Shown here piece after piece: positions 11,141-24,060 of a DNA stretch of 64,000 bases (positions are counted from its first letter, which is position 1; every line of letters begins with the position of its first letter). The notes beneath the pieces are model-generated. The model worked only from the letters and a program-made list of their open reading frames with translations, was not told the origin of the DNA and did no database searches. This DNA comes from Solicoccozyma terricola (Eukaryota > Basidiomycota > Tremellomycetes > Filobasidiales > Piskurozymaceae), in NCBI GenBank assembly GCA_001600875.1, contig BCLD01000012.1, positions 54,276 through 118,275 of the forward strand, given 5' to 3'. Both the position numbers and the translations under genes were made by a program.

Positions 11141-14105
11141 CTACTGGCCCATGCCGGGGCCGAGCACACCCCACGGCTCGTAGTCCACCGTCATCGGCGC
11201 CATCCCAGGCCAATCGGACAGGGACGTCGGCGTGTCCATCGCACCGGCCAGCATCGGGAACGTAGCCCAGAAGCTCTCGTCTTGCTCGAACGGCTGGAGC
11301 GGTTGCTGGTTCAGCAGCTGGCCCTGTGGGGAGAGAAAGAGAGAGAGAGACGGAGGACCCAGACGATTCAGTCAACATCCCAAGCTGCTGGCAACGTCGA
11401 CGTGTTGCTACCCACCATCTCGTTCCACACAAAGTCTGGTGGTGGTCTGCTCAACGCCAACGACGCCTCGGCGTTCCAAAACTGTTGCGGCACTGCAAGG
11501 TCGGCAGGAAGGCCATGCGACGATTCCACCGGAGACGGTGCTCTAGACGGCTGTCGCGACTGATGAGCCTTGTCAAGCAGATTATGGAGGAACCTCGCTA
11601 GGTACGCCGGTTGTGAGCCATTATCTCCTCGTGCGGCTTCACGGCACACGACCACAACTGGGAAGGGATATATCTCGGATGGATTAGCGAGAACCCTACG
11701 TCGACCCAAAACGCTCACACACGTACCTCGTGTCAACTTCCGAAGAATCTCGGACCTCGCAGGGGTATCGAGATAAGACGAGAAGCGAAGGAGACGAACA
11801 GCGGCTGAAGCGACCGCCACAGAATGTGCATCTTCGATCATCGGCATCACTCCCTTCCTTGCGAATCCGTCGATCACCGTATCCAACAGTGACAATCCGA
11901 TCGAGACGCATGAGTGGAGCAAGCCGATCCTCCGATCACGAGGCGCAAACGAAAAAGACGTTCCTTCGATGAGTAGTTCCTGTGCGAGAGCGCTGAATTT
12001 GACGATACTTGCGGATGTCGATGTTAACGGGAGGGATGCTGAGATGTCCACGGGGCGGCTCACGTCAGTGAGGTATTTTTTCGGGGATGGGAACGAAGAA
12101 ACATCTCACCACCATCCCTTGTCAACCTCTGGTAAGATCGATGCAACTCCTCTGCTATACGTCTCAACCCCGATTGTAATATCTCATAACTAGCCTTACT
12201 CGCTTGTGTTTGCCGGATCTCTGAGCCCAGGATGCTGGTTCTACGATGGAGAAAAGGGTCTCGATCAGCCAAGAGGTGGTAACCACTATTCGCAGTTCAC
12301 TCACTTGACCGCAAATGCCAATTGTCCATCCGAAGGGAGTAACAACGACAGCGGCGTGTGTTGCAACCACGCCTCCACATCTGGTGACTTGTGCATCATA
12401 GAAGGACGATCCGAAAGATCACTGCAAACCGCGGGGTAGTGATACCGAGTCAGATCGACAAGTCCCGTCAGTGGTTTTCAGTGTCACCAACCTCATCCTA
12501 CAAAAGGCCAGCGATCAGTTACGGTGTTGAAAACACTACGAGAAACAGAGAGACTCACGTTGTATCGAAACAGAACAGTGCTGCATTGAGTACGAGTCAG
12601 AATACCAAGAGTCAATCACACCTGAGCTACTCACATATCCAAGTTCGCTCTCGATCCTGTACATGGGAGGAACAGTCAATTTCCTGGGCCTACAAGGGAA
12701 TAAGGATCGGACAGCACTCACCGTCCTGAGTCTCGCTTCGAATTCGCGTTCAGGGTAAGGCTCTTTTCTTGGTAAATGTAGATCTAGCTGGTACGCCAGG
12801 CGGATCGCATGACCTGCCAGGTATTCCGGAGATCAGAAAATCGAAGAACATGTAAAAGACTATTTTCACTCACCCATCCTCAGGAAACCACTACTATCGG
12901 CAGGCTTTTTCCAGTCTGTTCTTCCGTGTGTTTTAGACGCGACCTCTAGGAGGGCCGTATTCTATCACTTACAATGAAGCATGCAAATCGCTTGAACGAT
13001 CTCGATGGCACAAACGCTGTCAAAAATCGCTTGTCCGATCAGCTTGTTTGCGATACTCAAGAGATTTTCATAAAGCTCAGGCCGGAAGAATTTCGAGGAT
13101 ATGGCGAGTACGGCTGTGAAAAGGGGTAGAGATCTTTTCCGTGTGTATTTGGCGGTGTGTACTGGGAAAGAAACGGGGAAACAAGATTCGTCAAGCTGGC
13201 ATCCCTTCGGCCAGACGTGCTTACCATTCGGGTCCAGCAGACAAACGCATGTCTGCAGCTGATCGTGGTAGCTGGGGGAGAAAAAGGTGAGCTGCCATGC
13301 TGTACGTTTAGTCTGAATTTGGCTCACTGATCAAAAAGAGAGTCGCATTCCTCAATTGTCAAGATCCCAATGTAGACGGGATCATCCTTTGAAGGTTCTG
13401 CTGACGTTGGACTGAGTTCATTCCCCACTGGTTCTCTATCCATAACCCCGGCAATGGAGAATCTCGCCCTGTTCGCGACTGCGTGGTAGACGGAATTGGC
13501 GGGGCCCTCGAGCTCAACATGTTCCTCTGATGGTGGTGGTCGGGGACCGAGTCCCCCAGGTGATGAATGATAGGTTGAAGATCGCTCGTAGGATATTTCG
13601 TTTGGAAGAGAAGCAGTCGCGGTCCTGCGCCTCTTCCTCCCAGAGTCACCATTCGCAAAGGCGACGACGTTGCTGTGGAGATGGTGGGAGGGGCAGCAAT
13701 GTCAATAGTCGCTACGACGAATGTGAGCCCTGGTCTGGAACGTACTGTGGATTGGGCTTGCGGCCTCGCTGATGGGGCAGGAATGTGCACTCGATATCGA
13801 GACGGACACATCGCTGACACTTGGGTGCCGAGTCTACGCTTGGGATGCATTTGCACTAGATGAGACACGAATCAGCCATCGAAGGATGCGGTCTGACGGG
13901 AGCTATATAGCACAAGCCCCATACCTTGACGCCTCGACAACCGCTGCAGCTTCTGATATAGGTCGTTCAGGGCAGACCAAGGGTCAGCGGTGGACCACAT
14001 GATAGCAATCGAGGGATAGCATACTCACACTTTATTTGCGGACGCGCTGGGCGACCTGGCAGGATGGAGCATGAGAGCTGGCTGGACACCGTCCTGTGTG
14101 AGCAT
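11141..14105 (-). CDS. Zn2Cys6 fungal-specific transcription factor
   Basis: DNA-binding regulator, roughly 700 residues in about 14 exons. The zinc cluster is split: exon 14029-14105 (start MLTQDG), a 28-nt micro-exon 13925-13952 and exon 13746-13855 give Cys at residues 28, 31, 38, 48, 51 and 58 (CX2CX6CX9CX2CX6C). A basic patch (GRKRRR) and then the fungal-specific regulatory domain follow, recognisable by YIGILTIEECDSLF, LPLFTAVLAISSKFF, AICMLHYWKKPADS, GHAIRLAYQLDLHLP and the RTW block. The C-terminal exon ends PWGVLGPGMGQ. The join between about 12360 and 12560 is uncertain. The start is a choice: the frame stays open upstream. It is divergent from the sugar transporter at 14502, so it may control that gene. 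Confidence 0.85.
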
Positions 14106-14501
14106 CGACTTTGGAGAGATGAGGACGGAGGGACGGTGATCTTGAACGCCTGGTAGCGCCGATCTGGCCGCCGGGCAAACTCCACTACTGCCACTCGGCC
14201 GTTGGAAAAAAGTTGACCCCCGTGCGGGGCCAATGAAGCTGAAACGCCGTGGCATGCAGACGGCATTGGAGAACATGTGGACAACGGTGACTTGCTCGAC
14301 GGCGACTTGTTTTTCCAACCCTTGACTGGCCAGGACAACCACCCACATGAACAACTTGGCAAAAATGAGGGCTTGCGGCATGACAGGGGTCCAGCGAGCT
14401 GACCATAAATACCCCAGGGGGCACCTGTGTTCAGAGTCGTCGACATCCCCTCATCACCACATTTTTGCTGCAAAGTCATTCAATACGGCACCATTCTCAC
14501 C
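14106..14501. promoter_or_regulatory. Divergent promoter: transcription factor / sugar transporter
   Basis: 396 bp shared upstream region. It contains CGG triplets including a CGGCCG dyad near 14197, the type of half-site bound by Zn2Cys6 dimers, and the transporter start is in good context (caccATGCC). Whether the linked factor binds here is inference. Confidence 0.4.
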
Positions 14502-17145
14502 ATGCCAGACGAAATCTTCGACATTGACGCTAAACGAGAGACGATGGCCGGGCCCGGAGGATTCCCTGGACTCGTCAAGAACGCCAGACTTTTCAGGATC
14601 TCCATGATCACCGCGTTGGGAGGTGGGTTGCTGCGACGCTCACCAGGACCCGTCGCTGACCTTTGAATCATCTCGTCGATTTCCAGGCTTGTGCTATGGC
14701 TACGAACAAGGAGCATGTGAGAGCCGTGGCTCGAGAGTGATTTCCTACATGATGAGCTGACTCAAATCTCGATCTGCAGACGGGCAATGTCTTGCCATGC
14801 CATCTTTTACCAACGACCCTCGATTCGCCAAGATCGACACAGACCCTGGTTTCAAAGGTTGGACCGTTGCGTAAGCGTTGATGGAGATACCTCAACCAAC
14901 AAATGAAGCTAACAAACCCGCTTACCCCACAGCGTACTCGGCCTAGGAGGTTGGGTCGGTGCATTGATCAATGGTTACTGCTGCGATCGCTTCTCCCGTC
15001 GCTGGTCGATCCTGGGAGGTGCCATCATGTGTCTTTTGGGAGCCGCGCTCACCACCGGCGCTGTAAACACTGAGATGATTTTCATTGGAAGGTGAGTCTA
15101 AAATTTTCCATCATCGACGTCAACTCACTGTCTTGTCTCGTCCAGGTTTTGCATCGGTCTTGCTGCTGGAAGTCTGTCGACTGCTGTACCCACTTATAAT
15201 TCGGAGATCAGTCCTGCAGAGGTCCGAGGTACGATGGTGAGTTGCCACGGTAACGGATTTGCCAATCAGATTGTATCTCACCAGCGTATACTACCACAGG
15301 TCGCTACTTGGCAGCTTAGTGTCACTATGGGAGTGAGTAAGACTCGGTCATCGTCATGTGCCAAAAAACTGATAGAATTCTCCAACGTCAGATCATGATA
15401 TCTTATTGGGTTGGATTCGGCACAAGCTACATATCAAAGACCAACTCCGTGGCATGGCGTCTTCCGGTAAGTTGTGGAGGGTGTGTGTAGACACCTGCAC
15501 GCTGACATTTTGTTCAACCTCATCAGCTCGCCGTCCAAGCCATTCCAGCCCTCGGTCTCGCCATCGGAACTCTGATCATCCCTTACAGCCCTCGTTGGTT
15601 GCTAAGTAAAGGTCGCGACGAAGAGGCCCTCGTCACCTTGGCGTATGTCCGTGACAGGGACGTCAATGACCAGGCGATTCGACTGGAATTCCTGGAGATC
15701 AAGGCTGATGCACTGTTCGGTAGGTACCGTCCTTGACGCTGTTCCACTTGTATCCCACTGATAACCGCCCACCGCCCACATCCCTGTCGACAGAGAGCGA
15801 GATTGCCGCCGAGCGATTCCCTCAATACGTCAACCGACCTCTCGCCTTACAAGTTGCACAAATCAAGTCCCTCTTCACTACGTGGCCAATGTTCCGCAGG
15901 ACGGCGATCGCGTGCCTGATGATGTTCTTCCAACAAATGAGTGGTATTGAGTGAGTGATTTTACTTTGCCAGGTTTCGTGACGGCTTGTTGACAAGCGTT
16001 TCATTTTCAATCAGCGCTATCGTCTGTGAGATTAGGATAGGTGGACCCCTTCCGTCATGTCCCACAAACTGACTTGTCCTTGCACTCCAGACTACGCACC
16101 TACCATCTTCCACTTTTGGTCCGGAAGATCTCATCAAGGCGCATTATACTAACACTGCCTCAACCAGCGGTCTCGGTGGAACTGCAATTTCTCTGCTCGC
16201 TTCTGGGGTGGTGGGTGTCACCATCTTCATCGCCACTATCCCCGCTCTACTAGTCATCGACAAGCTTGGTAGGAGACCACTGATCATCATGGGTGGTATT
16301 GGTATGTTGCCGGACAGCAATCGTCTGGTCATTCTCGTGCTGATGATCCTTCTGCCATGCTAACAGGCATGTGCATGTGCTTGATCATCGTCGCTGCCCT
16401 CACCGCCACATTCCAATCAAACTGGGGTAATCATACTGCAGCTGCCTGGACGTCCGCGACCTTTATCTGGGTGTACATTTTCAACTTTGGTTACTCATGG
16501 GGGTGAGTCTGTCTCCGAGTCAAGCCCGGGTTTGGATGTTGACGAATATCAATCTACAGTCCCGTGTCTTGGGTCGTGATCAGTGAGATTATGCCAATGT
16601 CTGCGCGTGCCCCGGGAACTGCCTTGGCCGCCTCAACCAATTGGGTTAGTGGTGCTTCCAGGTCGAAGTTGGCCCCAACGCTGATCGGCCCAATGCTGAT
16701 TTTCGCCGCGTCCTCGTAGATGATGAACTTTTGTGTGTCATTGATGGTCCCACCTATGCTTCAAACCATCACCTACGGGACCTGTAGGTGTGATCCCAAT
16801 TCATAACCCGGCGAATCGACGACTTACCACGCATTCCCACAGACCTCTTCTTCTTTGGATTCATGGCTCTCGGTGTCTGCTACGCCATCTTCATCTTGCC
16901 AGAGGTGAGTCTAGTGGTTGAGACGCAAAATCTTGCCATGCTAACCCTCTCCTCTCAAACAGACCCGGAATGTCGGCCTCGAAGCTATGGACAAGGTATT
17001 CAAGTCCAGCGATGCCACCCGCGATGCCGCCATGATGCACAGGATTGTGGAAAAATTAGAGTCGGAGCAACATGTGGCAACGGCAGTAAACTCCGAGACA
17101 GCGAGTGAGAAGAAGGGGGAGTTTAGCGAAGTGGAGAGAGTTTGA
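14502..17145 (+). CDS. Sugar transporter, MFS hexose/pentose type
   Basis: Proton-linked or facilitative sugar porter, about 530 residues in over a dozen small exons. Signatures in order: CYGYEQG after TM1, GALINGYCCDRFSRRWS (motif A), GRFCIGLAAGSLSTAVPTY, EISPAEVRG, PYSPRWLLSKGRDEEAL (central-loop motif), MMFFQQMSGIDAIVYYAPTIF (sugar-binding QQxxG), DKLGRRPLIIMGG (motif A of the second half), PVSWVVISEIMP, and a C-terminal cytosolic tail rich in Lys/Glu. The start MPDEIFDIDAK is preferred over an in-frame upstream start because of context. Next to a ribokinase and two Zn2Cys6 factors, a pentose or ribose role is plausible but not shown. The splice after YYAPTIFHF uses an atypical GTCCGG donor. 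Confidence 0.94.
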
Positions 17146-17385
17146 ACGGAAATGTCGAGTTTCGGTCGATTCGGATAGCAGCGTGTAAAACGAGTCTTCA
17201 CGACATTCTATGAAATGTACATGGCAACAATGACAGTACCTGGGTTTCACTGACATTCTCGTGGCATGGTTGCGAATTCATGCTCACCCAGCGACCATGA
17301 CGTTTGAACCACGAACGAACGCTGAAGACGATTCGATTTTGGCTTCATAAGAACGATCAAATACAAGCAAACGATAGATCAACAA

Positions 17386-18579
17386 CTACAACAGGCTCAA
17401 CCGGTCCACCACATCGGCATAATGTGGGATGCTTTCCATTGCGCCTTCCGCCTCGACGCACAATGCACATGCCTGTCAGGATTCATCAGCGATTGTGAGG
17501 CGTAACAAATTAAAATGCTCAAGCTCACCGTTAGGCAGTCCCGTACGATCATGTCCATCGCATCCTTCCCCACCAAACCACTCTTCATCTTCATCAGCCC
17601 AGCTACAAAGTAGCCGGCAAAGCAATCGCCTGCGCCGGTCGTGTCTTTGAGGGGATTGCGCAGTGGCGCGGACGGGTAGTATGAAATGACTGGAACGCCG
17701 TCGGTCGGTTGGAGAACCAGGACGCCTAGTGCACCAAGCGTGCAGACGGTGTTTGTTCTTGCCAATCTGGGGTGCTGGCTTAGACGGGAAATGGCATCAA
17801 TTGCATGTCGAGCTTCTTGAGGGGTATTAACAGTTGAAGTGGTCGTCTGGGGTGGCAGAGTAGAATCCAACGCCTCTACGATGTCTTTGGCTTCACCCTC
17901 ATTCAAAAGTAACCAGTCCACCAATTCCCAAGGGAACGCCTGCAACTCTGCCTTGGAGGGCATGGGCGAAGGATTGAATAGTGTGGTTATGGATTTCGAG
18001 CTCGCTTTTGCGAGCTCTAGGTACGCCGTGGTTGAAGGTAAGGGGATCTCGTTTTGCAGGAGGAGGTGTGTGGTGTATGATGGGATGGATGCCTCGACGG
18101 ACGAAAAGTTCGCACCGCTGTGTAATACTGCCCGCCGGAAAGTTTGGCTGGGGGGTAAGTCAGACGTCATTGAAAACCGTAGGATATCCACTCACCGATA
18201 CTATTCTCTCCATCCCTTGCAGACTGTATGATGGCCCTCCCGGTTCTCTCCACGACCGTCCTCACTTGTCCAACATCGACCCCTTCCTCCTCCAAGCTCT
18301 CCTTGATCCACTCCCCGTCTTTTCCAATCGAGGCATCTAGAACGACACATGAGCCGGCTCGAGCAGCAGCAAACGCTTGATTTGCTCCTTTTCCTCCTGC
18401 GCGCTGATGGTAGGAGGTGGACGACAGGGTCTCGCCGGGTCGAACGATGTGTGGGACAGAGAAGAACTCGTCGACGTCTGTAAGGAACAGGTCTGTCAGG
18501 TGATAGATATATGGGCAAGTTGGGGCGTGGCTTTGGACTCACTGATTGAACCTCTAACTAAACAGCTCGCGGACGTCAT
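17386..18579 (-). CDS. Ribokinase (PfkB family)
   Basis: Phosphorylates D-ribose to ribose 5-phosphate with ATP. The first exon gives MTSASCLVRGSI, then VDEFFSVPHIVRPGETL (substrate-binding strand). The PfkB signature 1 is RAGGKGANQAFAAARAG; DASIGKDGEWIKESLEEEGV follows. An exon enters at LHSGAN, as in ribokinases (IVLxxGAN). Near the C-terminus DTTGAGDCFAGYFV holds the anion hole and the catalytic Asp. The last exon continues ALCVEAEGAMESIP and ends VDRLSLL. About 330 residues, a normal length. It is tail-to-tail with the sugar transporter and head-to-head with a Zn2Cys6 factor, so a small pentose-use locus is likely. Confidence 0.93.
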
Positions 18580-18995
18580 GGTGTGTGATTTTGGCTCGAT
18601 TGGGTGACAAGGCGTAGAAGCAATAGAGCCCAAGGTGGCCTCTGCAGAGACATGGTGGTATACATACTGTCATTCACGTGTAATCGACCGGAGCGGTCAC
18701 CCATTTGCAAAAAGTCGCCGGCCGGTGTCCAAGACGAGCAGCTGAAATTGCGGCTGTAATACGGGGAGGTGGGAACGGGGGACGGGGGACGGGGGGACCG
18801 AGGCACCGCATGGGACCCCCAACTGCACTGCGAGGCCTTGCCTGCATGCGACCAAGCTCTCCGCCAGCCCTCCGCCAGCCGCAGGACTGTTGGAGGACAT
18901 ATGGTTGTCGGTCCTGGTCTCGGTGGCGAATAAAATCCAAAGTCACGTGACAAACACCAGTCACCGGGCCCTGCTATCCGTCGCCCAACAGCGTC
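18580..18995. promoter_or_regulatory. Divergent promoter: ribokinase / Zn2Cys6 factor
   Basis: 416 bp between two divergent starts. It holds a tandem of GGGGGAC units (about 18776-18797) and, at its end, CGG-N5-CCG at 18790-18800, the classical inverted-repeat form of a Zn2Cys6 site. Other CGG/CCG triplets are scattered nearby. Binding is inference. Confidence 0.45.
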
Positions 18996-21535
18996 ATGGA
19001 CCCCATCTCATCGACATCCTCCTATGCCGCAGAACCACCACCGAAGGGCGCCATGGAACTCTCGCGCAGCCCTTCCCCACCTCCATCGGCATCTCCCTCC
19101 GCAGTGCCATTCACCGTCGATACCTCCAATCCCGACGCCATGGCCCGCATTCAAGTCAAGCCGAGGCCTGTGATCACGCGGTCCAGACTCGGATGCGCGG
19201 CTTGTCGCAAGAGGAAGAAGGCCTGCGATTTGGGCAAACCCGTTTGCGGAGCGTGTGAGAGGTTGACACTGGTGAGTGGCAGGTAACATCAGCAGCTAGT
19301 ATGGTTCCACGATCCCCGACCGGTAGTTGAGCCAACACGTCCGCCCCCCCCCCCCCTCCTCCCACAGTCCTGCGAATGGCCTGTTATCCAGGTCCCAGCG
19401 TCCAATATACCAAAGAGTCCCACCTCTTTTCGTGCTCGAAAGCGATCTAGGACAGGCACGGCCGAACTGAACATCACGCCGTCTCCCGTCTATCCCAACA
19501 GTTCCGACCTTGCACCGAATCCCATGCAACAACAGATATCCTATCAGCAATACCCTCAGTATCCGACATTCGCAGCAACGCCAGAGCAGTCAATGGGCGG
19601 TGCTCTGCCGCCAATGTATCCACTGCCTACACCACAACAACAACAAACCCAGCTGTCGCCTCAGAATCCCGTCGTTTGGCGTGACAATAGGATGAACAAT
19701 GACATGACTGGGCTGGGATTGGATTGGACGGATATCCTATCTGGAGACTCGGCGTTGGATGAGGTGGGTAGCGAAAAGGTTGCAGACAAAAACACCGATC
19801 ACATCTCTCACACGGCCAACCTGTACAGCCACTCATCGAACTGCTAGCAGCTGGCTGCTTTGCGTCATTTGGATCCCACCCAGACGACCTAGGAACGACT
19901 CAATTTGCGTCTACCAACGGCCAGCTGCCCTCTACCTCCACCATCCTCCCGTCATCCCACTCGCCATCCTCTACCCTAGCCGACCGAACAGCCAACATCG
20001 ATTCCATACTGTCCTACTATTCCAAATCCCTAACCTCACTCGTCTCGTGCACCGGCAACGACTCACCCTCCGGCTTCGACGCCTTTACACAACTCGCGTC
20101 ACCCTCCTCCGACAGAGGAGAACCAGCTCGGGCGCTTCACATCGCGATCCTAGCATGGGCTGGTCGGCATCTCGTCAATAAAGGCAATATCCGGTTCGAG
20201 AGCGTGTCTGAGACGTATGGTCAACAGGCGATGGCTTTGTTGGAAAGCCTAATGTCACGGAGAAGAACAACACAATTCCCTCCTGAAACGGAGACAGAGC
20301 AGATTACAATGCTCGCAGGGTGTTTGATGATGATGCAGTACAAGGTGACTGGTTGATCGCACACCATCGGTCGCTGTTCTTATACCCGCCCGCCTTTCGT
20401 TGCAGATATGTCGCGGTGACGTTTGGGGATATGGGGAGCTTGTGGACCACCTCCGTCATCTGGGCCGTTCACTATTCACGGAACACCCGCCAAAATCAGT
20501 GGTTGGATCGATGCACTTCCACTTTTTCGAGGTGAGGGTGGTGATCGAACGGGGGTTTAATGCGCAGCAGTTCACTGATTATCCTGGACCTTGCTTTACC
20601 AGAACCTCTTGTATCACGACGTACTTGTACGTTTTGATCAAGTACATGATCCTACACCAGCTGACCCTTGTCCTGGTCCACAGAGCACCTTCATCCTCCG
20701 TGATGCACCCATCATCGAGTACTCTGTCCTTTCGGCCTACGGACGCCTCGTTCCCAGTCTCGTCAACACTCTCACAGGCCTCAGTCTCCCTCTATTCGCC
20801 ATCATGCATCGCATCGCCGCGATGATACGTTGCCGCCTAGAGGTGACTAGTGGAGAGAGTTTGAGCAGCGGATGGTCGGACGATGGTCTACTGGACATTA
20901 CGCGGTCAGCCGAGACGGTGGAAGAGGACTTGCGTTCGGAAAAGAGACATATGGAGGATCTTGTGCGATGTAGGTCACGTCGTTGACGACCCGATACACT
21001 AACGCTGACGTCTCGGTCCATTGCTCTCCAGCGCAACCCCACCTGAGCCCCCATCGGTACCTCCACGAGGCTTATCGGATATCCTGCCTTCTTCAACTTC
21101 GCTCTGGAGTCCTTTGTCAACGGCCTCATGCGCTCAGTATCAAAATTCTCGTCCGCCAAGCACTGTCTCTTCTGGAGACAATGGGCGAGGAGCATCTACC
21201 GGGTCGATGCAGTGCTCACTGGGTATTGTTTTGCGCTGGCCTATGTGCAACTGGCGATGGGAATGAGCTGGGCAAACCTAATGACCGACAGCGGGTCAAG
21301 AAGTTGTATGCAGACTTTGGGTGAGTGCCGTGTGTGATGTGTACCGGGTTTTCTTCTGGACCAAAGCCCTGACGCAATTCTGTGCCAACGTATCAGCAAA
21401 GATATGGCATTTGCGAACATTCAGCGATCGCTCAAAGTCGTAGAGGAAGTCTGGCAGAGGTATGAAGATGGCGGAGCGTGGGTGGATTGGCTCGACGTTG
21501 TGTCAGAATTTGATTGGGAGCTTTTCGTGGTGTAA
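18996..21535 (+). CDS. Zn2Cys6 transcription factor (fungal-specific TF domain 2 type)
   Basis: Regulator with an N-terminal zinc cluster: Cys at residues 67, 70, 77, 84, 87 and 94 (CX2CX6CX6CX2CX6C, with RKRKKA between the second and third Cys). A Pro/Gln-rich linker follows (TPQQQQTQLSPQ), then a long helical region: LIELLAAGCFASFG, ILAWAGRHLVNKG, ETETEQITMLAGCLMMMQYK, ILRDAPIIEYSVLSAYGRLVP, RYLHEAYRISCLLQLRSGVL and a C-terminal VEEVWQRYEDGGAWVDWLDV. This order is typical of the acriflavine/ARCA-type regulators with the TF domain 2 fold. About eight exons. It shares a promoter with ribokinase and ends 57 bp from the carboxylesterase. The target genes are unknown; the neighbours are the natural candidates. 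Confidence 0.87.
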
Positions 21536-21592
21536 GATGCTGCTTGTCTGGTTGTACTGCCTGCTATCATCCCCGATTGTATGGGGAAACAT

Positions 21593-23664
<2,072 letters not shown>

Positions 23665-24060
23665 TGCAGCTGAGGGCTGTCGTCGTCGTCGTAGCAAGAA
23701 GCTGCAGAGGACTGGAGCTCGTTGCTAGCAGGACCCTTGACCCTGGCGATCGACCTCGGTGACAAACCCCGATCGCCGTCACGTGGCGCCTCGGACTTAT
23801 TTTTTTGGGCGTTCCGCTGCCGCCACCCGGGTGGCGATAAGCCCCGCAGTGGCGCGGTCCGCGGTCCCGTCGTCGGCGGTCCTCGATTGGTGGAGGGGAT
23901 CGCCCAAAAAGTCTAGGACCCGGGGTCCCACTGCGGCATGGGAGGGGCATCTGGTCAACGTTGGGCGGACAAGGTGCTGCTATAAGACCCCGCTCGTCCT
24001 GTCGTGGCCGTTGGACATCTCCCCTCAACGTTTCCAACCTCACCCCCTTGTCGTTCAACG
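23665..24060. promoter_or_regulatory. Divergent promoter with strong dyads: carboxylesterase / permease
   Basis: 396 bp, very GC-rich. It contains a perfect 16-bp palindrome (CGCCACCCGGGTGGCG) at 23821-23836, and a pair of inverted arms around it (TTTTTGGGCG near 23803-23812 and CGCCCAAAAA near 23901-23910) separated by about 90 bp. An odd palindrome GGACCCGGGGTCC follows near 23917-23929. A TATA-like element (CTATAAGA, about 23980) lies about 80 bp before the permease start. These dyads look like operator sites for a dimeric factor. Confidence 0.55.

Noticed and set aside
10877..11563. 228-codon plus-strand frame
   Set aside because: Antisense to the C-terminal exons of the Zn2Cys6 gene, which have clear splice sites and domain order.
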